DNA of 41,842 nucleotides from Clostridia bacterium (GTDB taxonomy: Bacteria; Bacillota; Clostridia; Oscillospirales; Acutalibacteraceae), in contig JAFQMC010000019.1 in assembly GCA_017421045.1 (NCBI GenBank), forward strand, positions 1-41,842, read 5' to 3'. The number at the start of each line of letters is the position of its first letter. Position 1 is the stretch's first letter. The translations under genes and the position numbers were made by a program. The notes beneath the pieces were generated by a model. That model was not told the origin of the DNA. It did not search any database and was given only the letters and a program-made list of their open reading frames with translations. Below, piece by piece: positions 15,911 through 23,653 of the stretch.

Positions 15911-16711
15911 ATGAAAATAGGTTTTATCGGTGCAGGAAATATGGCAACAGCCATAATCGGCGGTTTGCTCGGAGCAGGTATGGCTGCTTCTGACATCTGC
16001 GTTTTTGACACAGACAGCGAAAAACTCAGAGATTTTCAGAGTAAAGGCTTGCTCGTCGCCTCAGACGGCGCCGATGTTACTTCAAAGAGCGATGTTATTG
16101 TTCTGGCAGTAAAACCTCAGAACTATTCCGAGGCGTTGTCTGCAGTTAAGTGTTCAGCAGATATGAGCAAGACTTTTGTGTCTATTGCCGCAGGTATCAC
16201 AATCGACTTTGTCCGCAGAGGGCTTGGTCTTGACTGCCCTGTCGTAAGGGTAATGCCAAACACCCCTTTACTTGTGGGCAAGGGTGCTACAGCACTGTGT
16301 TTTTCTGAGAATGTAACAGAAAAAATACAGTCCGCCGTGATGAATATGTTTTCTTGCAGCGGTGTGGTTGAGGTCTTTCCTGAGGAGAATATGGACGCAA
16401 TTATCGCTGTCCACGGTTCTTCTCCTGCATACTTCTATCTCTTTGCCAAAGCAATGGCTGATTATGCACAGTCAGCAGGAATCGATAGGGAAAGAGCAAT
16501 GAACCTTATCTGTGCTACTATGGAGGGCAGTGCCGAGATGCTTCGCTCATCCGGTGATGATGCCGATACCCTTATCAAAAAAGTAAGCTCCAAGGGTGGA
16601 ACCACCATTGAAGCTCTGAAGAAATTCTACGAAAACGATATTGAAAATATAATCAGCGAGGCAATGACCGCTTGCACAAAGCGTGCAGGCGAACTGGCCG
16701 CTGAATCATAA
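15911..16711 (+). CDS. proC: Pyrroline-5-carboxylate reductase
   Basis: A 266-aa cytoplasmic enzyme reducing 1-pyrroline-5-carboxylate to proline with NAD(P)H. The N-terminal Rossmann motif is MKIGFIGAGNMATAIIGGLL, followed by VIVLAVKPQ. VRVMPNTPLLVGKGATAL is the family's substrate-domain signature, as is the C-terminal helical stretch KKVSSKGGTTIEALKKF. Length is normal (about 265-275 aa). GGAGG precedes the ATG. proA and proB are not adjacent. Confidence 0.96.
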   Translation: MKIGFIGAGNMATAIIGGLLGAGMAASDICVFDTDSEKLRDFQSKGLLVASDGADVTSKSDVIVLAVKPQNYSEALSAVKCSADMSKTFVSIAAGITIDFVRRGLGLDCPVVRVMPNTPLLVGKGATALCFSENVTEKIQSAVMNMFSCSGVVEVFPEENMDAIIAVHGSSPAYFYLFAKAMADYAQSAGIDRERAMNLICATMEGSAEMLRSSGDDADTLIKKVSSKGGTTIEALKKFYENDIENIISEAMTACTKRAGELAAES

Positions 16712-16769
16712 TCAGCATATTTTTTTCATAAGCTTTATTGAAGTACGGACAACCGTTATGGAGGAGCTT

Positions 16770-17441
16770 ATGAAAGGATTTGTATTTTCATTCACACCCG
16801 GAAGAGAACGTTCAAAAAAACCGAGATCCATCAGAAAATTCACCGACATCACTCAGATAGTGCGCCGTTACGGCTCGGTAATGCTCTTCACTCTGATGTT
16901 TGCAGCAGGGATGCTCTTGGGTTCGATAACGGCAGGAGATGCGGCGCCACAACTTCTGAACGATTTGGATTTTCTCTTTACCACCAATCTGAATTCAAGG
17001 CTGAGTCAGCCTATGTTTGCCACCTTTGCCGCAAGTTTCGCATCAAACTTCATCTTCCTTCTGTTTGTTTTCTTGTGTGGACTTGCCCCGTGGGGAATGG
17101 TTGCGATGCCCTTTGCTCCTGCATTCAAAGGTTTCGGCACAGGCCTCTCTGCAGGCTATCTTTTTATTACATACGGATTCAAGGGTGTGGGGTTTTACCT
17201 TTTAGTGATTTTAGGCGGAACATTTCTTTTCTGCTTTGCTCTCATCATTCAATGCGTGCAGGCTCATTACCTGTCGTGCAAACTGGCAAGAAACATCTTT
17301 GCAGGGAGCGATAGTGTTCAGCCGATTTCCGTATTTGTCAGAAGTTATCTGTTGCGCAGTCTCTATATGCTCTTGCTAACGGCGGCAGCGGCGCTGGTAG
17401 ATATGATGCTGTGGAAAGCATTTTCTCACCTGTTTTTCTGA
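16770..17441 (+). CDS. SpoIIM-like membrane protein (stage II sporulation M family)
   Basis: A 223-aa protein with about five transmembrane helices. A basic cytoplasmic N-terminus (GRERSKKPRSIRKF) precedes TM1 (VMLFTLMFAAGMLLGSITAG). The conserved block FLCGLAPWGMVAMPFAPAFKGFGTGLSAGYLF matches the SpoIIM core, in which a Gly-rich loop joins two helices. SpoIIM works with SpoIID/SpoIIP in septal peptidoglycan remodelling during engulfment; the family also occurs in non-sporulators. The ATG at 16770 is chosen because GAGGAG ends 3 nt before it. Upstream in-frame starts would overlap proC. The YesL-like membrane protein follows, perhaps in the same operon. Confidence 0.7.
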   Translation: MKGFVFSFTPGRERSKKPRSIRKFTDITQIVRRYGSVMLFTLMFAAGMLLGSITAGDAAPQLLNDLDFLFTTNLNSRLSQPMFATFAASFASNFIFLLFVFLCGLAPWGMVAMPFAPAFKGFGTGLSAGYLFITYGFKGVGFYLLVILGGTFLFCFALIIQCVQAHYLSCKLARNIFAGSDSVQPISVFVRSYLLRSLYMLLLTAAAALVDMMLWKAFSHLFF

Positions 17442-17473
17442 CAGATTAATTATCTTATGTTAGGACGTGTAAT

Positions 17474-18442
17474 ATGACCGGAGAAAGAAAAAAGCTTGGA
17501 TTTGAGCTGTTGCTTGACAACTTCCTCTCGAATCTTGGCAGAATGATACTTGTTAATCTGATATTCGCAGTGCCGCTCTTTCTATCCTTGGCGCTTGCTT
17601 ATGTGCTGTATCTCTATGTAATTCCCGTTGCACCTGTGATTTTGCCCTTGTCTCTCTTGTTCTCGAGTCCTTTTTATTCAGGTGTAGTGGTACTCACCCG
17701 TGAGTATTCTCAAGGCAATCGTCCTCGGGGAATCCTGAGAACATACTTAAAATCCTTCAAGGAAAACTGGCTTCAGTTTTTGCTCAACGGTCTGATTTTG
17801 TACGTTGCCTTTGTGGGATGTTTCTTCAGCATCAAGATTTACTATTCCATGGCTCAGTCGAGCTGGATATTCTATTTCCTGTTTTTCATCGCAATTTTTA
17901 TTGCAATATTCTTTCTGTTTCTGTTCTATGCAGTATTTCTTATGTCTGCATCCTTTGATTTGAAACTTAAGGATATCTACAAGAACAGTGCGCTTATGAC
18001 CTTTGGCGAATTGAAGAATAATTTCTTTTCCACAGTTGTAGTTCTGGCATATCTCGCGGTTGTATTAATGCCTGTCATAGCAATATTCTATCTGGCGAGT
18101 ATGGTTTCTGCTGACACTGTTCTTCTTCTGTTGTTCATCTACATTTGTTTTGCGTTGGCAGTGCTGATACCTGCACCCTGTGCAATGATTGTCAGCAACT
18201 TTTTGTATCCTAATATGAGAGCTGTAATCGCAGGCGATGATATTTCTGCAGAGAATTCTTCTGCTCCTGCACCCGATGTTAAGTCGGTTGCCGATACCGC
18301 TCAGGAAGTACCCGATGTTAATATCGATGAGATTCGCAAAGGCGACGGAGAAGAGTATATTTTCTATAACGGAAAAATGATGAAAAGAAAAGTTATCATC
18401 AAGTTGTTGGAATCCAAGGAGGAGAAAGAAAATGAAGAATAA
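17474..18442 (+). CDS. YesL/DUF624-like multi-pass membrane protein
   Basis: A 322-aa protein with about six transmembrane helices in the first 235 residues, then a cytoplasmic acidic tail ending in a lysine/glutamate-rich segment (KRKVIIKLLESKEEKENEE). The start FELLLDNFLSNLGRMILVNLIFAVPLFL and the mid-region LRTYLKSFKENWLQFLLNGL resemble DUF624 (YesL) proteins, which often accompany carbohydrate transporters. No sugar transporter genes are present here, so that role is not supported. A weak TAGGACG ribosome site precedes the ATG. It overlaps the next gene by 11 bp. Confidence 0.65.
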   Translation: MTGERKKLGFELLLDNFLSNLGRMILVNLIFAVPLFLSLALAYVLYLYVIPVAPVILPLSLLFSSPFYSGVVVLTREYSQGNRPRGILRTYLKSFKENWLQFLLNGLILYVAFVGCFFSIKIYYSMAQSSWIFYFLFFIAIFIAIFFLFLFYAVFLMSASFDLKLKDIYKNSALMTFGELKNNFFSTVVVLAYLAVVLMPVIAIFYLASMVSADTVLLLLFIYICFALAVLIPAPCAMIVSNFLYPNMRAVIAGDDISAENSSAPAPDVKSVADTAQEVPDVNIDEIRKGDGEEYIFYNGKMMKRKVIIKLLESKEEKENEE

Positions 18443-18983
18443 GTTTTTCACTGAAAAAAGATGGTTGTCTTTCCTGATGATGTCACTTCTGGTTTTCTCT
18501 TTGATGACATTGTCAGCTTGTAAGAAAGACGACATTTCTGATACACAGCCAAGCACACTGGTTTTATCCGACGGAGCAACATATTCAACGACCGCAGCTG
18601 ACGAGGACGATGCCGTGCAGACCACTTCCACAGATGCGGTGAGTCCCGAGAGGGCAGTTGAATTAAAGTCTGAGTACAAGCCTTCTTACGGCTTCGACGA
18701 CGACGGCAACAGACTCGAACCCCATTTCATCTACGGCACCGGATATCTTACCTACGGAGGAAGTCTGTGCTTTAATTCCGACGGTACATTCACATCTTTT
18801 GTTGGTGTAGTCGGTAACGCTGATAACGACAGTGGAAATTATAAAGTTGTTTCCGATACCGAGATTCAGATGAATTTCAACAATGGTGAAACCGTCATAG
18901 CAAAAATTCTGAATACGCACAACGGTGTAGCTACTGAGATTCAGATGTATCACCGTGGCTTTGACGTTGTGTTCAAGGGTTAA
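18432..18983 (+). CDS. Small secreted lipoprotein, unknown function
   Basis: A 183-aa protein with a lipoprotein signal peptide (FLMMSLLVFSLMTLSAC, lipidated Cys30) and an acidic Thr/Ser/Asp-rich tether. A beta-rich C-terminal domain of about 100 residues carries YGGSLCFNSDGTFTSF and SGNYKVVSDTEIQMNFNNG. Such strand pairs with F-x-x-D-G-T-F are found in lipocalin-like and DUF5640-like extracellular domains. GGAGG lies inside the end of the YesL-like gene, so the two are coupled. No terminator was seen before the convergent dinB operon. Confidence 0.7.
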   Translation: MKNKFFTEKRWLSFLMMSLLVFSLMTLSACKKDDISDTQPSTLVLSDGATYSTTAADEDDAVQTTSTDAVSPERAVELKSEYKPSYGFDDDGNRLEPHFIYGTGYLTYGGSLCFNSDGTFTSFVGVVGNADNDSGNYKVVSDTEIQMNFNNGETVIAKILNTHNGVATEIQMYHRGFDVVFKG

Positions 18984-18987
18984 TAAA

Positions 18988-19227
18988 TCAAGCTGTGTCT
19001 TTGCCTTCGACAAACCAGCGATTATCTTCCAGAAATAAATATCGTTGCTGGTTACCGATTCTGCATGCATAACGAATCCCTGCGCCGCCTGCTTTCAGCG
19101 AGGCGGCGTATCTTATGTCCAGGATTCGGTCAATCTCAAAACTCCGTCCGTCATCCCAGTGAATCGTTATTGGTAACAGATTTCCGTCACAATCAAATCT
19201 TGCGGTTACTGATATATATTGTTTCAT
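18988..19227 (-). CDS. Small conserved protein encoded downstream of DNA polymerase IV
   Basis: A 79-aa soluble protein without known motifs. It is predicted to be mostly beta (ITIHWDDGRSFEIDRILDIR, a loop with SLKAGGAGIRYACRIG, then RYLFLEDNRWFVEG). Such small proteins are often found beside Y-family polymerases in Clostridia, though I cannot name the family with certainty. It starts 27 bp after dinB with an AGGAG site, so it is presumably SOS-induced with it. A role in lesion bypass is inferred from context only. Confidence 0.75.
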   Translation of the reverse strand: MKQYISVTARFDCDGNLLPITIHWDDGRSFEIDRILDIRYAASLKAGGAGIRYACRIGNQQRYLFLEDNRWFVEGKDTA

Positions 19228-19254
19228 TTTATATCTCCTTTTTGCTGAGAGTCT

Positions 19255-20496
19255 TTAGGAAAAGTATCCTACGGGATGAACTATGTTTTCTTCCTTTGGG
19301 GAGAATCCCGACAGTTCTTTGTCTCTGAGTGTGTTTGCAGGACGTACACAGAAACTTCCGAATCGAGCTTTTAGTCCGTCCAGTGAATGGTCAAGTTTTT
19401 CCAGCTTCTCACGCTTGTGTTCATCCACAAATATACTGGTCTGAGCCGAGGTGTTGCCCGGCACAAAGTCCGACAGAGTCACACCGATGCTTCGTATCGG
19501 CTTTCTCCAATCATAATTTATATCGAGAAGCTTAAGCGTCGCGGCTGTTATCTCCGATGTAAGGTTGGTGTGTCGGCTGAGTTTCTCCTGTCTGTTTATA
19601 ATGTACAAGTCCTTGTCTCTGATGTTGATGCTTACGGTGCTTGCCACAAGATTCTGTTCTCTTGCTCTTCGGCATACGCTGTCACACAGCACACTCAGAA
19701 CGATTTTTGCATCCTCAAAGTTTTCCATATCCTTGGAGGGAGTGGTGGAGTTTCCGATGGACTTGGGCAGACTTGTGTATCCGATCTTTTTCACGGGAGA
19801 GCTGTCATAACCATTTGCAAAGGAATAGAGGGTATCTCCGAATTTTCCCAGTTGAGATCTGAGAATTTCTCTCGGTGCATTTGCAATATCCCCTATGGTG
19901 TTTATGCCGAGGGTTTTGAGGCGCTTCTTGGTTGCTCTGCCTACACCCAGCAAATCCTCCGAGGGAAGAGGGAACACGATGTCCTTGTAGTTCTCGGGAG
20001 TGATCAGGGTGACGGCATCGGGCTTTTTGTAGTCGCTGCCAAGCTTTGCAAAAATCTTGTTGAAGCTTACACCGATGCTAACTGTAATCCCCAGTTCATA
20101 CTTGACTCTGCGACGTATTTCGTCTGCAATCTGATATCCCTGCTCAAAGTTTTCCACGTTGGCTGTGATATCAAGCCAGGATTCATCAAGACCGAAAGGC
20201 TCTATCATATCTGTATAGTCCGAGTAAATCCTGCCTGCCATTTTAGAAAACCTGAGGTATCTGTCGTAGTGTGCATCAGCAACCACAAGCTCAGGGCATT
20301 TTTGTTTTGCTTGCCAGATAGCTTCTCCGGTTTTGATATTGTATTTTTTTGCAATCTCATTTTTAGCCAGAATTATTCCGTGACGCTTGTCTGCATCTCC
20401 GCAGACCGCCACAGGCTTTTGACGGATTTCGGGATTGTACAGACACTCCACGCTGGCGAAGAATCCGTTGCAGTCGCTGTGTAGTATAACTCTCAC
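19255..20496 (-). CDS. dinB: DNA polymerase IV (Y-family translesion polymerase)
   Basis: A 413-aa error-prone polymerase. Catalytic residues are in LHSDCNGFFASVE (first Asp) and PFGLDESWLD (Asp-Glu pair). The steric-gate region is CNGFFASVE; the SILAKNE-like GIILAKNEIAKKYNI and the HhH region LLGVGRATKKRLKTLGI follow. The little-finger domain covers about residues 240-350. The start is GTG at 20496, preceded by GAGG. The product would replicate across damaged bases. Expression is under a promoter that carries two LexA-type boxes. Length is slightly above the classic 350 aa because of a C-terminal extension. Confidence 0.95.
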   Translation of the reverse strand: MRVILHSDCNGFFASVECLYNPEIRQKPVAVCGDADKRHGIILAKNEIAKKYNIKTGEAIWQAKQKCPELVVADAHYDRYLRFSKMAGRIYSDYTDMIEPFGLDESWLDITANVENFEQGYQIADEIRRRVKYELGITVSIGVSFNKIFAKLGSDYKKPDAVTLITPENYKDIVFPLPSEDLLGVGRATKKRLKTLGINTIGDIANAPREILRSQLGKFGDTLYSFANGYDSSPVKKIGYTSLPKSIGNSTTPSKDMENFEDAKIVLSVLCDSVCRRAREQNLVASTVSINIRDKDLYIINRQEKLSRHTNLTSEITAATLKLLDINYDWRKPIRSIGVTLSDFVPGNTSAQTSIFVDEHKREKLEKLDHSLDGLKARFGSFCVRPANTLRDKELSGFSPKEENIVHPVGYFS

Positions 20497-20524
20497 AATA
20501 ACCTCACTACCATCACAAAAAATA

Positions 20525-20536
20525 GAACAGACGTTC
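20525..20536. promoter_or_regulatory. LexA (SOS) box 1
   Basis: AGAACAGACGTTCT: the Gram-positive GAAC-N4-GTTC core with matching flanks. It lies about 4-15 bp downstream of the expected dinB transcription start. Confidence 0.8.
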
Positions 20537-20546
20537 TTATATAGAT

Positions 20547-20575
20547 ATTATAGAACAAGCGTTCGAAAAAGTCAA
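20547..20575 (-). promoter_or_regulatory. dinB promoter with embedded LexA box 2
   Basis: On the minus strand: TTGACT, a 17-bp spacer, TATAAT. The second box, GAACAAGCGTTC (20553-20564), fills the spacer right beside the -10. LexA binding there would block polymerase, so this is a textbook SOS promoter. Confidence 0.85.
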
Positions 20576-20591
20576 TGGTAAATTATGAATC

Positions 20592-20639
20592 AAAAATAAA
20601 AACTCCGAATGTGTTTTTTCAAATTCACATCCGGAGTTT
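20592..20639 (-). terminator. Rho-independent terminator of the phosphoglucomutase gene
   Basis: On the minus strand AAACTCCGGATGTG pairs with CACATTCGGAGTTT (one mismatch), followed by TTTTTATTTTT. It stands between the pgcA stop and the dinB promoter. Confidence 0.88.
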
Positions 20640-20669
20640 GTTGTTTACAAAGTAAGTTTTGTGATGAAA

Positions 20670-22388
20670 TTATACACCCAGAAGAGCCTTGGAAGCTTCT
20701 TCAAGTTTATCCATAATGCTCAGTGCATCTGCCTTGTCTTTGCCTACAGAAGTAAGATACAGCTTGATTTTAGGCTCTGTACCGCTGGGACGTACAATAA
20801 CAGCGTTACCGCCCTCAAGGGAATAGGAGAGAACGTTGGACTTAGGCAGGTCGATGGGGGAAGTTTCTCCTGTGAGAAGGTCGGTGTCGGTGCTCTGCAT
20901 ATAGTCACAGATACCCTCAACCTTGTGTCCGTCAATAACCTCGGGAGCATTCTGTCTGAGGCCGTCCATAATCTCTTCCATCTTGTGCATACCCTCAGCA
21001 CCTTCAAAGTAGAAATTGAGAGTTTTGTTGTAGTAGTAGCCATACTCCTCGTACAGACTGTCAATAACCTGAGAGAGAGTTTTGCCCTGCTTCTTGTAGT
21101 ATGCTGCCATTTCTGCAATCAGCATAGATGCAACAACCGCATCCTTGTCGCGGACGTAGCTTCCTGCAAGATAGCCGTAGCTTTCTTCGAAGCCGAAGAT
21201 GTAGCGATTTTCTTCGCCTTTCTGCTCAAGTCCGAGAATAACCTCACCGATGTATTTAAATCCAGTGAGAACGTCCTTCATATTACATCCGTACTTCTTG
21301 CAGATGCGCTTGACAAGAATAGTGGAAACAATGGTCTTGACAATAACGGGATCCTTGGGCAGAGTGCCGTTCTCGGTTCTGCACTTGAGGATGTAATCAG
21401 TGAGCATGATACCTGTTTCGTTGCCTGTGATAAGACGGTAACTTCCGTCGCTGTCAGGCACTGCGATACCAACTCTGTCTGCATCGGGGTCAGTGGCAAG
21501 AAGGAGGTCGGGTTTTACTTCGTCACACATCTTGAGTCCCAGCTCCAGAGCTTCCTTTATCTCAGGATTGGGGAAAGGACAGGTGGTGAAGTTGCCGTCA
21601 GGCATCTCCTGTTCTTTAACGATAGCTACATTTTCAATGCCGATTTCAGAGAGAACTCTGCGAACAAGCTTGTTACCGGTGCCGTTGAGAGGAGTATATA
21701 CTACAGAAAGGTCAGAATCCTTGCAAATTCCGGGATTAACCTGCTGTTTCTTAACCTCAGCAAGATACTCGGTGTAAACGCTGTCATCAACATATTCAAT
21801 AAGACCTGATTTTACAGCTTCGTCAAAGTCACAGAGTTTAGCGCCTGAGAACATATCAAGCTTGCAGATTTCATCATAAACAATACCTGCGGAAACGTCT
21901 GTCATCTGACATCCGTCTTCGCCGTAAGCCTTGTAGCCGTTGTATGCGGCAGGATTGTGGCTTGCAGTAACCATGATACCCGCCTGACATCCGAAGTGAC
22001 GAACAAGATAGCTCAGCACGGGAGTGGGCTGAAGCTCGCTTGTGATATATGTCTTGATGCCGTTTGCCGCAAGCACTCTTGCAGCTTCGTTCATAAATAC
22101 ATCAGCGTTGATTCTGCTGTCATGAGAGATAGCAACCGAGCCACCGCCGAAATTTTTGTTAACATAATTGGCAAGACCCTGAGTAGCCTGACGAACAACA
22201 TAGATGTTCATTCTGTTTGTACCGGCGCCCAGTGTCCCGCGCAGACCTGCAGTACCAAACTCCAGCTGTCTGTAGAAACGGTCGTGGATTTCCTTGTCGT
22301 TGCCTTCGATGGATTTAAGCTCCTCAATAAGAGCAGGGTCGTCAGTGGCATTTTCAAGCCATGAAGAATAGAGTTCTGAATAATTCAT
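20670..22388 (-). CDS. pgcA: Phosphoglucomutase/phosphomannomutase (alpha-D-phosphohexomutase)
   Basis: A 572-aa cytoplasmic enzyme interconverting glucose-6-P and glucose-1-P (or mannose phosphates). The N-terminal FGTAGLRGTLGAGTNRMN is the family start. The catalytic phosphoserine loop is TASHNPAAYNGYKAYGEDG (Ser near residue 145). The metal loop is DPDADRVGIAV, the sugar-binding loop FGFEESYGYLAG, and the phosphate-binding loop RPSGTEPKIKLYL lies near the C-terminus. Length is typical of the PgcA type (about 570-580 aa). It supplies glucose-1-P for glycogen, lipoteichoic acid glycolipid or exopolysaccharide. It stands as a single gene with its own terminator; no clean -35/-10 pair was found upstream. 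Confidence 0.93.
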   Translation of the reverse strand: MNYSELYSSWLENATDDPALIEELKSIEGNDKEIHDRFYRQLEFGTAGLRGTLGAGTNRMNIYVVRQATQGLANYVNKNFGGGSVAISHDSRINADVFMNEAARVLAANGIKTYITSELQPTPVLSYLVRHFGCQAGIMVTASHNPAAYNGYKAYGEDGCQMTDVSAGIVYDEICKLDMFSGAKLCDFDEAVKSGLIEYVDDSVYTEYLAEVKKQQVNPGICKDSDLSVVYTPLNGTGNKLVRRVLSEIGIENVAIVKEQEMPDGNFTTCPFPNPEIKEALELGLKMCDEVKPDLLLATDPDADRVGIAVPDSDGSYRLITGNETGIMLTDYILKCRTENGTLPKDPVIVKTIVSTILVKRICKKYGCNMKDVLTGFKYIGEVILGLEQKGEENRYIFGFEESYGYLAGSYVRDKDAVVASMLIAEMAAYYKKQGKTLSQVIDSLYEEYGYYYNKTLNFYFEGAEGMHKMEEIMDGLRQNAPEVIDGHKVEGICDYMQSTDTDLLTGETSPIDLPKSNVLSYSLEGGNAVIVRPSGTEPKIKLYLTSVGKDKADALSIMDKLEEASKALLGV

Positions 22389-22547
22389 AATACAAAACCT
22401 CGTCTATAATAATGTAAATTATAACCAAACAATAATTGTCAAATATTTTACCATAAATTTAAATAAAATTCAAGGCTTTAACATAGATACAACAAAAAAC
22501 GCCAACTATGCCTTAAAACTGTTCACACAATCATCAGATAAAAAATG

Positions 22548-22576
22548 TTGCTTTATTTATAAAAACATAGTAAAAT
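22548..22576 (+). promoter_or_regulatory. Candidate promoter of the membrane-anchored acidic protein gene
   Basis: TTGCTT (22548-22553), a 17-bp spacer and TAAAAT (22571-22576), 36 bp before the start codon. The remaining 22389-22547 is A/T-rich and contains nothing else that I can name. Confidence 0.5.
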
Positions 22577-22611
22577 ATTAAGAGTTCATATATTTCAGGA
22601 GGTATATATCA

Positions 22612-23595
22612 ATGGATATAAACGAAAACGATAAGAAAATCGGCACAGATGTGCCTGAAGAAACTTCTGCTGATGCTGCCACAGAGGTAGTTGCAGAAGA
22701 GACAACCGCAGAAGAGACAACCTCAGAGGAAAACACATCTACCATAGAAGTGTCTCAGGAAGATATCGACGAAGAGCTTATGCGTTATGGTGCGTTGACT
22801 GAGGATGTTGAAGAAACTGCAGAGAGCGAGGAAACTTCAGAGGAAGAAACCCTGAAGAAAAAATGTCCTGTACAGAAACCTATCATAATTTCCGCAGTAG
22901 CGATTCTGCTGACAGCTGTTGTTGTTATGGCTACAATTTTCATTTATAACGGATTCTTTAAGCCCGGCATCAGCGGAGTATGGGAGCTTGAAGAGGCTGT
23001 GGGCAGCGGTACATACTTTGTCTTTGACAAAAAGGGCAATATTAGTATGGACGGTGGCGGAATCGAATATTTCGGTACATACACCATGGGCAAGAACGAA
23101 GCAGGCGAAAAAGTTATCAATACAGACTTCTACATTCTCGCTTATTACGGCGGTGAGGCTGTTGTTACTTATTCCGCAGACAGACAGACCATGACATTCA
23201 CTTTTGAGTCAGGCAGCATCAATTTTGTCAAGTCAGAGCTTCCCGAGTTTGAGATTGATCCTTCGGTTATTACTCACGCATCTGCAGATGAGCTCAGCAT
23301 TGACGAGGTGAACATCGACGATGCAATCATCGGTTCCTGGTCAGAAGAAATGTACGGAACATATACATTCAATGAGGATGGCACAGGTTCATACCTCTCT
23401 GAGTATTCCTACAGCGATTACTATGGCTACGGCTTCGGTATGAGATACAATTTCAAGTACACAGTATATGAGGATGAGATTCTAATTACACTGGATTACT
23501 ACACAGGAGATTCCGAGGATGGATACTTCACCTACGGAGTTGACGGCGATAACCTTGTTCTCAATGGTATGGGATATGCAAAGGTTTCAGACTGA
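22612..23595 (+). CDS. Single-pass membrane protein with acidic tail and repeated extracellular beta domains
   Basis: A 327-aa protein. Residues 1-80 are strongly acidic and low-complexity (repeated AEETTAEETTSEE), predicted cytoplasmic. A Lys/Cys stretch (KKKCPVQKP) precedes one transmembrane helix (about 88-113). The outer part holds two related beta domains, each beginning with a G-x-W line (SGVWELEEAVGSGTYFVF and GSWSEEMYGTYTFNEDGTG) and rich in Tyr/Gly/Asp. This resembles DUF5640-like domains of clostridial surface proteins. No function can be assigned. GGAGG precedes the ATG; it is monogenic with its own promoter and terminator. Confidence 0.75.
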   Translation: MDINENDKKIGTDVPEETSADAATEVVAEETTAEETTSEENTSTIEVSQEDIDEELMRYGALTEDVEETAESEETSEEETLKKKCPVQKPIIISAVAILLTAVVVMATIFIYNGFFKPGISGVWELEEAVGSGTYFVFDKKGNISMDGGGIEYFGTYTMGKNEAGEKVINTDFYILAYYGGEAVVTYSADRQTMTFTFESGSINFVKSELPEFEIDPSVITHASADELSIDEVNIDDAIIGSWSEEMYGTYTFNEDGTGSYLSEYSYSDYYGYGFGMRYNFKYTVYEDEILITLDYYTGDSEDGYFTYGVDGDNLVLNGMGYAKVSD

Positions 23596-23611
23596 TATAT
23601 AATTATATAGC

Positions 23612-23652
23612 AACAGGCGGCAGAGTTATTCTCTACCGCCTGTTATATTTTT
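23612..23652. terminator. Bidirectional terminator between convergent genes
   Basis: AACAGGCGG (23612-23620) pairs with CCGCCTGTT (23636-23644); the inner AGAG/CTCT extends the stem. T-rich sequence follows on the plus strand and an A-rich tract precedes it for the minus strand gene. Confidence 0.85.
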
Positions 23653-23653
23653 A

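Noticed and set aside
19387-20484. Long plus-strand open frame (365 codons) opposite dinB
   Set aside because: It lies entirely antisense to a well-supported dinB, has no ribosome site, and its composition reflects the complementary strand of dinB.
20661-21809. Long plus-strand open frame (382 codons) opposite the phosphoglucomutase gene
   Set aside because: It is a shadow of the conserved pgcA gene on the minus strand, with no ribosome site or family similarity.
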